Of a DNA stretch of 9,258 nt, positions 1 to 5,791 are shown piece after piece. Location: NCBI GenBank assembly GCA_011526395.1, contig WTHW01000054.1:1-9258 (forward strand). Direction: 5' to 3'. Position 1 is the first letter of the stretch, and every line of letters starts with the position of its first letter. A program made the position numbers and the translations under genes. The notes under the pieces were generated by a model. It ran no database searches. It was not told where the DNA came from and was given only the letters and a program-made list of their open reading frames with translations. Origin of the DNA: Alphaproteobacteria bacterium. Lineage in GTDB: Bacteria > Pseudomonadota > Alphaproteobacteria > Puniceispirillales > Puniceispirillaceae.

Positions 1-53
1 TTAGAGCTACCCCCTCTGAATTGCAAAAAAGGAATGGCGCGTTGGTTCGTCAT
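1..53 (-). CDS. ligU: PrpF-family protein, probable 4-oxalomesaconate tautomerase (partial, N-terminus only)
   Basis: Reading leftwards from an ATG at 53-51, the minus strand encodes MTNQRAIPFLQFRGGSS before the window ends. A short stretch, I-P, then an aromatic/Met-R-G-G-(S/T)-S-(K), is the characteristic N-terminus of PrpF-family isomerases. This family includes LigU and GalD, which act on 4-oxalomesaconate in the protocatechuate 4,5-cleavage and gallate pathways. The start lies only 4 bases beyond the ligC stop, so it should be co-transcribed and perhaps translationally coupled; no strong Shine-Dalgarno sequence is visible. The assignment rests on 17 residues plus operon context, so it could be another PrpF homologue, and the choice between LigU and GalD activity is not decidable here. 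Confidence 0.62.
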   Translation of the reverse strand, partial: MTNQRAIPFLQFRGGSS

Positions 54-57
54 CAGC

Positions 58-1014
58 TTAATCAGTCAATTTCTGTTCAATTTCATGCATGACGCGCATG
101 GCTGGCAGACATTGCTGGAGGCTGCCATTTGGCTCACGCCCCTCGCGTATGGCGGCTACAAATTCGCGGTCAATCAGCTCAATACCATTCATGGACACAT
201 CCACTTTTGATACGTCAATTTGCGCATCACGCCCATCAAACAAATCATCATAACGTGCAAGATATGTCCCATTATCACAAATATAACGGAAGAAGGTGCC
301 AAGTGGCCCGTCATTATTGAATGACAGAGATAATGTACAAATCTTGCCAGTTGGTGTTTTCATAATGATAGACATATCCATAGCAATGCCAAGCTCTGGA
401 TGCTTTGGCCCTTGAACAGCATGCACTTCGGCAATATCTTCGCCTGTTTGATACATGAATAAATCAATCGTATGGCAAGCATGATGCCATAACAGATGAT
501 CTGTCCATGAACGCGGCTCTCCTTTGGCGTTCATATTTGTGCGCCTGAAGAAATAGGTTTGGACATCCATCTGTTGGATAGACACATCGCCGCTTGTGAT
601 AAGATTATGCACATATTGATGTGATGGGTTAAAGCGGCGCACATGGCCTGCCATTGCTGTCATGCCTGTTTCTTCTTGTTTGGCAACAAGCGCTTGTGAA
701 TCTGCTAGGCTATCTGCCATTGGGATTTCAATCAGAACATGCTTGCCAGCTTCCATTGCCTTGATGCCTTGCTCTGCATGAAGCTGTGTTGGCGTTGCAA
801 GAATAACAGCGTCAATGTCACTATCCGCTAGCATCGCATCATAATCATCAAATCGTTTTGGCACGCTGAATTGGTCAGCAACTGAATCAGCCTTTGCCAT
901 TGTTGTTGCCATAACAGCTACGATATCGACCTCTTCGATTTGGCTTAAGGCTTCTAAATGCTTTACACCAAAGGCACCATTGGCACCTGCGACGGCTAGT
1001 CTAATCTTTGACAT
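58..1014 (-). CDS. ligC: 4-carboxy-2-hydroxymuconate-6-semialdehyde dehydrogenase (Gfo/Idh/MocA family)
   Basis: This 318-residue cytoplasmic dehydrogenase should oxidise the LigAB ring-cleavage product, 4-carboxy-2-hydroxymuconate-6-semialdehyde (as its cyclic hemiacetal), to 2-pyrone-4,6-dicarboxylate with NAD(P)+. The N-terminal Rossmann fold is seen as G10-A-N-G-A-F-G16 after a short beta strand. The usual Gfo/Idh/MocA 'EKP' motif is E96-I97-P98 here, a variant I recall from LigC-type proteins. The C-terminal half carries the family pattern H178-A-C-H181-T-I-D184, with H181 and D184 as likely active-site residues. The length matches known LigC (about 315). It starts 12 bases after ligB, with AGGA at 1027-1024 overlapping the ligB stop. 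Without context the sequence would only support 'Gfo/Idh/MocA oxidoreductase'; the ligABC order makes LigC the strong choice. Confidence 0.88.
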   Translation of the reverse strand: MSKIRLAVAGANGAFGVKHLEALSQIEEVDIVAVMATTMAKADSVADQFSVPKRFDDYDAMLADSDIDAVILATPTQLHAEQGIKAMEAGKHVLIEIPMADSLADSQALVAKQEETGMTAMAGHVRRFNPSHQYVHNLITSGDVSIQQMDVQTYFFRRTNMNAKGEPRSWTDHLLWHHACHTIDLFMYQTGEDIAEVHAVQGPKHPELGIAMDMSIIMKTPTGKICTLSLSFNNDGPLGTFFRYICDNGTYLARYDDLFDGRDAQIDVSKVDVSMNGIELIDREFVAAIREGREPNGSLQQCLPAMRVMHEIEQKLTD

Positions 1015-1026
1015 AAGTGATGTCCT

Positions 1027-1866
1027 TTATGCGTTTTCAAGTATGATGGCACCATAGGCGGTGGCTGATACAGGGATGTGATACAGACGAAATACTTCAT
1101 TTACATCATCATTCAAGGCGCCGCGCATGACATTCCACATGATCATCTCAACGCCCTCACATCCTGCTTCACGGATGAAATCTGTATGACTCATTGTGGT
1201 ATTCGCCAATGGATCTTGGGTTAGATTATCCAAGAATTTTTTATCGAAATCTGGGTTCACAACACCAGCGCGCTCGCCGCCTAGCTGGTGAGACAAGCCG
1301 CCAGTTCCCCAAATACCAACGGTGAGGTTATCATCAAAACTGCGTACAGCGCGGCCGATGGCCTGACCAAGCTTATAGCAACGAAGTGCGGATGGAAGCG
1401 GATGCTGAATCACATTCACACAAACAGGCACAACAGCCGCTGGCCAAGCATCTGGCTGATCATAGGCAAGTGATAGCGGCACTGTTAGGCCGTGATCAAC
1501 ATCAAGGCTACCAGCGATGGCAAGGTCAAACTCTTCTGCCATTGCACTCTCGACAATATGCCATGCTAATTCTGGATGACCTTTGACAACAGGCACTTTG
1601 CGCGGGCCCCAGCCTTCGTCAGCTGGTTGAAATTCCTCGCCAACGCCGATTGTGAACGTAGAGTAAGCATCAAGCGAATAAGAGGTCGCATGATCATTAA
1701 AGACAATGATATTCACATCTGGAACATTGTTTTTGTGCCATTCGCGAAGAGGCGTTAGCCCCTCAAATAACGGGCGCCAGTAATCATCTTGCGTCTTGCC
1801 ATTATCCATTGCCGCGCCAGCACCTGGCACATGTGATGTTCCCATACCACCTATGATTTTAGCCAT
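1027..1866 (-). CDS. ligB: Protocatechuate 4,5-dioxygenase beta (catalytic) subunit
   Basis: This is the catalytic subunit of the Fe(II)-dependent extradiol dioxygenase that cleaves protocatechuate between C4 and C5. The 279-residue protein aligns by eye throughout with Sphingobium SYK-6 LigB. Shared stretches include ADEGWGPR (82-89), KGHPELAWHI (95-104), DVDHG (122-126), WGTGG(L/M)SHQ (186-194) and EGVE(M/L) (237-241). The iron ligands H12, H59 and E240 and the catalytic base H193 correspond to SYK-6 H12, H61, E242 and H195. The C-terminus is about 20 residues shorter than SYK-6 LigB, beyond the catalytic core. The start at 1866 (MAKIIGG) is chosen over an in-frame ATG at 1899 because it begins at the family N-terminus, places H12 correctly and follows a good ribosome site. 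It overlaps the end of ligA by 8 bases, as expected for a coupled alpha/beta pair. Confidence 0.96.
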   Translation of the reverse strand: MAKIIGGMGTSHVPGAGAAMDNGKTQDDYWRPLFEGLTPLREWHKNNVPDVNIIVFNDHATSYSLDAYSTFTIGVGEEFQPADEGWGPRKVPVVKGHPELAWHIVESAMAEEFDLAIAGSLDVDHGLTVPLSLAYDQPDAWPAAVVPVCVNVIQHPLPSALRCYKLGQAIGRAVRSFDDNLTVGIWGTGGLSHQLGGERAGVVNPDFDKKFLDNLTQDPLANTTMSHTDFIREAGCEGVEMIMWNVMRGALNDDVNEVFRLYHIPVSATAYGAIILENA

Positions 1867-2266
1867 TTTTTGTCTCCTTCTTGCTGCGCAATCCTTCAAT
1901 AGAGCGCCCGCCTGATAACATCATCTGCTGAAACTCTTCGAAGGTCAGCTCAGGGTCACTCATCTTGCCATACATGACTTGCGGTGGCTGGCGATCGTGC
2001 GACACCAATTTAAAGGCATAATATACATTGGCTCCTAATTTCAGCATATCCAAATAGCGGCGCTCTAGCACAGCTAACTTCTGCTCTTCTGGCACGCCAT
2101 AGCTGTCCATATAGCCTGATTCATCCTTATCAAATGCTTCGCGGCACTCTGCTTTATTCAACGACATTAAAAACATGTTTAACTTATAGCCTTTGCGATA
2201 AGAACGGCTATCCAGCACATAGGTGCCAGGCACGTCGTCGTAATCACGCTGATTATCTGTTGCCAT
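1859..2266 (-). CDS. ligA: Protocatechuate 4,5-dioxygenase alpha subunit
   Basis: This 135-residue small helical subunit packs with LigB in the (alpha-beta)2 dioxygenase and helps to close the substrate pocket. Recognisable LigA features are the N-terminal DVPGTYVLDSRSYRKGYKLN segment (residues 11-30), then NMFLMSL..AECREAF, ERRYLDMLKLGANVYYAFKL, and the LTFEEFQQMMLSGGRS segment near the C-terminus. The length is close to SYK-6 LigA (139). The start at 2266 has GGAAGG at 2280-2275, 8 bases upstream. It is the first gene of the minus-strand operon and diverges from a LysR-type gene across 93 bases. Its last 8 bases overlap the ligB start. No truncation or missing segment is evident. Confidence 0.95.
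   Translation of the reverse strand: MATDNQRDYDDVPGTYVLDSRSYRKGYKLNMFLMSLNKAECREAFDKDESGYMDSYGVPEEQKLAVLERRYLDMLKLGANVYYAFKLVSHDRQPPQVMYGKMSDPELTFEEFQQMMLSGGRSIEGLRSKKETKNG
1872..1879 (-). promoter_or_regulatory. Ribosome binding site fixing the ligB start
   Basis: On the minus strand AAGGAGAC lies 5 bases before the ATG at 1866-1864, inside the 3' end of ligA. This near-perfect Shine-Dalgarno sequence supports initiation at MAKIIGG and argues against the longer in-frame start at 1899. It also implies that ligA and ligB are translated in balance from one mRNA. Confidence 0.8.
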
Positions 2267-2359
2267 AATTAGAGCCTTCCATAATGGTTTCCTGCTTGAC
2301 TTTCACTCTATAGCTATCTGAAATTAGGGACAAAGGAAAAAAATTAGGACAATACGTTC
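2267..2359. promoter_or_regulatory. Divergent promoter region between ligA and the LysR-type gene
   Basis: These 93 bases separate two divergent genes, the usual layout for a LysR-type regulator controlling its neighbour. On the minus strand TTGTCC (2333-2328) and TATAGA (2312-2307) could be -35 and -10 elements for ligA. Their spacing is only 15 bases, suboptimal and compatible with an activator-dependent promoter; this is tentative. The perfect 8-base palindrome ATAGCTAT (2310-2317) overlaps the proposed -10. A direct repeat (listed separately) covers the proposed -35 and reaches the LysR ribosome site AGGA at 2346-2349. Confidence 0.5.
2321..2352. repeat. Pair of direct repeats AAATTAGG(G)ACAA, possible regulator-binding sites
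   Basis: AAATTAGGGACAA (2321-2333) and AAATTAGGACAA (2341-2352) differ by one G, and their starts are exactly 20 bases apart, about two helical turns. They sit in the ligA/LysR divergent region, over the proposed ligA -35 and up to the LysR ribosome site. Same-face spacing and position suggest operator half-sites for the adjacent regulator. The repeat is seen directly; the function is inferred. Confidence 0.5.
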
Positions 2360-3283
2360 ATGAAATGGGACATTAATGACCTGCCTATTTTCTTGGCAGT
2401 CACGCAAATGAAAGGCATCCGCGCCGCCGCAGACAAACTTGGCATGCCAAAATCAACTGTAAGCCGAACCATCTCAAGATTAGAAGAGCAATTAGATATT
2501 CGCCTGTTTGACAGAAACACGCGGCAATTTCGCCTCACGGATGAAGGGGCTGTCTTCCTTAATTTTGCTGAAACCATTGTTGATCAGGCCAAACAAGCAG
2601 ATGCGGCTATGGCTGGCATTCGTCATCTGCCAACAGGTCAGTTAAAAATATCCATGCCAATGGCATTCAGCCGAGAAGTCATCGGCGGCAGATTGGCAGA
2701 ATTCCATAAACGATTCCCTGATATTACTTTAGAGCTTCAGGTTACCTCGCATGCGATGAATCTATTTCAAGAGGATTTAGATGTCGCATTTGTTGTTGAG
2801 CCTGTTGAATCATCAGATTTAATCCGTCAGGTCATCTCAGACACAGCTCTGATTTGGGTGGTATCTCCTGATTACCTGCAAGAAATTGACAGGCCTGACT
2901 CTCTGGCAAGCCTTGTGCCGCATTTGAAATTTTGCGAGAGACGATATCAAAATACAAGATTAGAAGTGCTGACGCCGAAGGGGATGCAAACCATAGATAC
3001 AACAGGGCTGATGAGTGTAAATGACCCTGTGATATTACGTGATATTGCCCTCAAAGGGGGCGGTGTTGCGTTGCTTCCTGAATTATATTGCAGGCGCTAT
3101 TTGGAAAATGGCAGGCTGGCACAAATATGCCCTTCGATAAAATTACAGCATTCTGCGCGCATCATCGCCCTGATGGCACATCGCAGGCTACAGCCAAAGA
3201 AAGCGCAAATTATGATTGATTTTGTCAAAGATTGCCTAGCTGATTATGAGCGCGGTGCCTCGTCTGTATCAAGTGCCTTTTGA
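2360..3283 (+). CDS. LysR-type transcriptional regulator, probable regulator of ligABC
   Basis: This 307-residue protein has a typical LysR layout. An N-terminal winged helix-turn-helix covers roughly residues 5-64, with the helix-turn-helix about 19-38 (AAADKLGMPKSTVSRTISRL) followed by LEEQLDIRLFDR. A linker helix spans about 65-88, and a periplasmic-binding-like effector domain begins near residue 93 (GQLKISMP). The length is normal for the family. ATG 2360 follows AGGA (2346-2349) by 10 bases. It is transcribed away from ligA, so by LysR convention it probably controls the ligABC operon and itself, with protocatechuate or a pathway intermediate as the likely co-inducer (inference). Its last 40 bases overlap the end of the opposing LysR-type gene. 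I cannot say whether it is orthologous to SYK-6 LigR. Confidence 0.9.
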   Translation: MKWDINDLPIFLAVTQMKGIRAAADKLGMPKSTVSRTISRLEEQLDIRLFDRNTRQFRLTDEGAVFLNFAETIVDQAKQADAAMAGIRHLPTGQLKISMPMAFSREVIGGRLAEFHKRFPDITLELQVTSHAMNLFQEDLDVAFVVEPVESSDLIRQVISDTALIWVVSPDYLQEIDRPDSLASLVPHLKFCERRYQNTRLEVLTPKGMQTIDTTGLMSVNDPVILRDIALKGGGVALLPELYCRRYLENGRLAQICPSIKLQHSARIIALMAHRRLQPKKAQIMIDFVKDCLADYERGASSVSSAF

Positions 3284-4179
3284 AAGAATGAAAGACAGCG
3301 CTGATAACAACTCCATAAGATAGGATCAACTTCTAGATTCGCGCGATACCAAATAGATATCACTCTTTTTGCCTGACCAAGATTCAGATCCAATTTTGCA
3401 ATCCCATCATCTGGATGCATCATTTTCTGGGAGGCCTGCTCTGGCAAAAACGCCAATACATCTGATGTTTTTAAACAGTGAATTATGCTTGTCACATCAA
3501 GGCCAAATTGCGCCACAGGACGCATTGGCTCGATGCCTAGATTTGCAATCAGGCTGTTAAATGTTGTCACAGGACCAAGCGCAACATCCATAGTCACCCA
3601 ACGCGCTGCTTCAAGCTCGCCTTTGGAGGGCAAACGCCCTAAGCGGCCGAGAGTTGATTTCGACCCTGCAAACAGAGCAATATTTTCATTGGATAAAAAC
3701 TGGCATCCTAGCCCGCTGACACGGCTATCTGGCGGGGTTGCCATAATGGCGATATCAAGTCGGTTATAGATAAGGTCATTAATCAGATCGCGCGAATTGC
3801 GCACAGAGGTTGAAAAAGGAATGGCTTGTGAGCGCGATAGCTCTTCTGCGCAAAATTCATTTAAGAATGTTGCCGCAATCACGGGCCCGGCACCAATGCG
3901 CATCATCGGTAAGGACTGGTTTTTGGCTGTATTAATCACCTCTTCTGCACGCTGAACCTCACGGACAATCTGGGCGCCCTGCTCGGATAATATGATACCA
4001 ATCTCTGTGGGTGATACGCCAAAGCGCGAGCGGATAACAAGTGATTGACCAACCGTCATCTCAAGCGTTTGTAAATTGCGTGTCAAAGTTGGCTGAGAGA
4101 TATTCAACCATTTGGCCGCAGCAGAAAGAGAGCCAAGCTCACAAATATAGTGAAATTGATAAAGAAGTTTTGGGTCCAT
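3244..4179 (-). CDS. LysR-type transcriptional regulator, probable regulator of the aldehyde dehydrogenase/sulfatase/dehalogenase operon
   Basis: This 311-residue LysR-family protein is clearly different in sequence from its neighbour. The helix-turn-helix lies at about residues 16-36 (GSLSAAAKWLNISQPTLTRNL), followed by LQTLEMTVGQSLVIRS and a linker helix with EVQRAEEVIN. The effector domain starts near residue 92 (MMRIGAGP). The ATG at 4179 is preceded by a modest AAGAG. It diverges from the aldehyde dehydrogenase gene across 130 bases, the classic position for a regulator of the plus-strand operon. Its 3' end overlaps the other LysR-type gene tail-to-tail by 40 bases, leaving no room for an intergenic terminator. 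The effector is unknown; the proposed substrate of the downstream enzymes or an intermediate is a guess from context. Confidence 0.9.
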   Translation of the reverse strand: MDPKLLYQFHYICELGSLSAAAKWLNISQPTLTRNLQTLEMTVGQSLVIRSRFGVSPTEIGIILSEQGAQIVREVQRAEEVINTAKNQSLPMMRIGAGPVIAATFLNEFCAEELSRSQAIPFSTSVRNSRDLINDLIYNRLDIAIMATPPDSRVSGLGCQFLSNENIALFAGSKSTLGRLGRLPSKGELEAARWVTMDVALGPVTTFNSLIANLGIEPMRPVAQFGLDVTSIIHCLKTSDVLAFLPEQASQKMMHPDDGIAKLDLNLGQAKRVISIWYRANLEVDPILWSCYQRCLSFFQKALDTDEAPRS

Positions 4180-4309
4180 ATCACACTCTTATCTGTTCAT
4201 CGCAGCTGTTCATAATGGTATTCATTTTTGAATAAATATGAAACAAATTACTATTTACACATATTAGACGGTTTGCAACACTGAAATACTACATAAGAGG
4301 GAGAGAGAC
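4180..4309. promoter_or_regulatory. AT-rich divergent promoter region upstream of the aldehyde dehydrogenase operon
   Basis: This 130-base gap separates the second LysR-type gene from the plus-strand operon. It is markedly AT-rich between about 4215 and 4265. TTGAAT (4228-4233) and TACTAT (4249-4254) resemble -35/-10 hexamers but are only 15 bases apart, so a promoter is plausible, not proven. A purine tract, AGAGGGAGAGAGAC, ends just before ATG 4310 and supplies the ribosome site (GGGAG at 4299-4303, 6 bases from the start). A dyad is listed separately. Confidence 0.5.
4219..4234. repeat. 16-base interrupted dyad, candidate operator
   Basis: TATTCATTTTTGAATA has perfect 5-base arms (TATTC/GAATA) around a 6-base AT centre. 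It lies 76 bases before the aldehyde dehydrogenase start and 40 bases from the divergent LysR start, a sensible place for a LysR recognition site. In AT-rich DNA such dyads also occur by chance, so confidence is modest. Confidence 0.4.
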
Positions 4310-5791
4310 ATGTCAGAGCCTGTTTTCACATCGCTTTTCATCAATGGTGCATCATGCCCGGCGCAATGGAAAAAAAGCTATGGCGTGCATAACCCTGCTA
4401 ATCCTGAACATATCGTAGGTTTTGCGGCTGATGCGTCAGTTGGCGATGTTGAAAGAGCTATTGCTGCGGCAAAAGATGCGCACCCCAAATGGGCTGGTTT
4501 GGATGTGTCGGAGCGCGCTGACTATATCAGAAAAATAGCTGAAAATCTGAAAGCTGATGAAGGCGAGGTAGCCGCGCTAGCAAAGCAATTTACAACAGAA
4601 CATGGCAAAGTCCTGTTTGAAAGTACATTAGAGGTCAACAGATTTGCTGACCGGTTTATGCAAGTGTCATCATTTGCGTCTCGCCTTGCTGAAGAAGAAA
4701 AAATATCGGGGCCCGCCTTTGATACAATCGTCACCAGAACAGGGCGCGGTGTTACAACATTGATTGTGCCATGGAATTGGCCGCTTGCTATCTTGGGATC
4801 AAAATTGCCGCAAGCCCTGCTAGCTGGCAATGCGGTGGTGGTTAAACTATCTGAATATGCCAGCCTGACCCCTGCGATATTGCTGGCGAAAGTGGCGGCT
4901 ATGTTGCCAGCAGGCGTGATGAATATCATCACAGGAGATGGGCGGATTATTGGCGATACACTTGTCGGCCACCCAGATGTTCGCCAAGTTAATTTTACAG
5001 GCTCTGTTGCCATCGGACGTCATGTTATGATGACTGCCGCACAAAATATCACGCCTGTCACGCTAGAGCTTGGCGGCAATGATGCTGGCATCATTCTGGA
5101 AGATGCTGTGCTAGATGATGCGTTTTTCCAAAAGCTTTATTTGGCTGTGTTCCTAACATCAGGGCAAATTTGCATGGCATTAAAACGGCTCTATGTTCAT
5201 GAAAAGATATATGATGATGTGATATCAGGCCTCGCGGCGCATCTTGACAAACAACGAATTGGAAGCGGGCTTGTGCAAGGGGTTAGCATGGGCCCTGTCA
5301 ATAATGAGCGCCAATATAATGTTGTGAAGTCCATGCTGGATGAAGCAAAAGCAACAGGCCAAGATATCCATTATTATGGCACCATTGATGATGAGGAGAT
5401 GTTCCAAAAGGGATATTTCTATCGCCCATCGCTTGTGACAAATGCCGACCCGTCTTTATCTGTGGTAAGAGATGAGCAATTTGGCCCAACACTACCTATC
5501 ATGTCCTTTAAAGATGAGGCAGAGGCCATTTTGATGGCAAATGACAGCGAACTTGGCCTTAGCTCATCTGTCTGGTCACAAGATACAAATCGCGCGGTAA
5601 GTGTTGCGCGCCAATTAGAGGCCGGCTTTACCAATATCAACGCCCATGGCCCAACGGCTATGGATGGGCTATCACCCTTTGGCGGCGTCAAACAATCTGG
5701 TGTGGGGCGTAATTTTGGATATGAGGGGATCACCCAATTCCAAGAAACCCACTCTATCTCTGGCATAACAGGAGCAGTCTTTGGCTCATAA
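4310..5791 (+). CDS. NAD(P)-dependent aldehyde dehydrogenase
   Basis: This 493-residue enzyme of the aldehyde dehydrogenase superfamily oxidises an aldehyde to the carboxylic acid in the cytoplasm. All key residues are visible: oxyanion-hole N156 (PWNWP), cofactor K179 (VVVKLSE), the Rossmann motif FTGSVAIG (229-236), general base E253 (LELGG), catalytic C288 (SGQIC), and E389/F391 (EQFGP). The ICMALKRLYVHE stretch after the cysteine recalls the AldA-like subgroup, but the substrate cannot be read from sequence. It is the first gene of the plus-strand operon and overlaps the sulfatase start by 11 bases. The setting, with a dehalogenase downstream and protocatechuate cleavage divergent, suggests a (halogenated) hydroxybenzaldehyde substrate; this is inference. 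Confidence 0.93.
   Translation: MSEPVFTSLFINGASCPAQWKKSYGVHNPANPEHIVGFAADASVGDVERAIAAAKDAHPKWAGLDVSERADYIRKIAENLKADEGEVAALAKQFTTEHGKVLFESTLEVNRFADRFMQVSSFASRLAEEEKISGPAFDTIVTRTGRGVTTLIVPWNWPLAILGSKLPQALLAGNAVVVKLSEYASLTPAILLAKVAAMLPAGVMNIITGDGRIIGDTLVGHPDVRQVNFTGSVAIGRHVMMTAAQNITPVTLELGGNDAGIILEDAVLDDAFFQKLYLAVFLTSGQICMALKRLYVHEKIYDDVISGLAAHLDKQRIGSGLVQGVSMGPVNNERQYNVVKSMLDEAKATGQDIHYYGTIDDEEMFQKGYFYRPSLVTNADPSLSVVRDEQFGPTLPIMSFKDEAEAILMANDSELGLSSSVWSQDTNRAVSVARQLEAGFTNINAHGPTAMDGLSPFGGVKQSGVGRNFGYEGITQFQETHSISGITGAVFGS
5770..5774 (+). promoter_or_regulatory. Ribosome binding site for the TTG start of the sulfatase
   Basis: AGGAG lies 6 bases before TTG 5781, inside the end of the aldehyde dehydrogenase gene. 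The sulfatase frame has a stop (TAA 5766-5768) just upstream, and its first in-frame ATG is codon 13, within the conserved first beta strand. TTG is therefore the only workable start, and this site supports it. Confidence 0.72.

Noticed and set aside
1867..1899. Longer in-frame start for ligB at 1899, adding 11 residues (MKDCAARRRQK)
   Set aside because: The extension lies inside ligA, is unlike LigB N-termini, and bypasses the strong AAGGAGAC site directly before the ATG at 1866.
2310..2317. Palindrome ATAGCTAT as a stand-alone operator
   Set aside because: Only 8 bases and not extendable; expected by chance in AT-rich DNA. Kept only as a note within the promoter region.
3244..3283. Bidirectional terminator between the convergent LysR-type genes
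   Set aside because: The coding ends overlap, and I saw no GC-rich hairpin with a T-run in or immediately beside the overlap.
4522..5013. 163-residue open frame on the minus strand inside the aldehyde dehydrogenase gene
   Set aside because: It lies wholly opposite a gene with all catalytic motifs intact. The translation has no recognisable domain, so it is a shadow frame.
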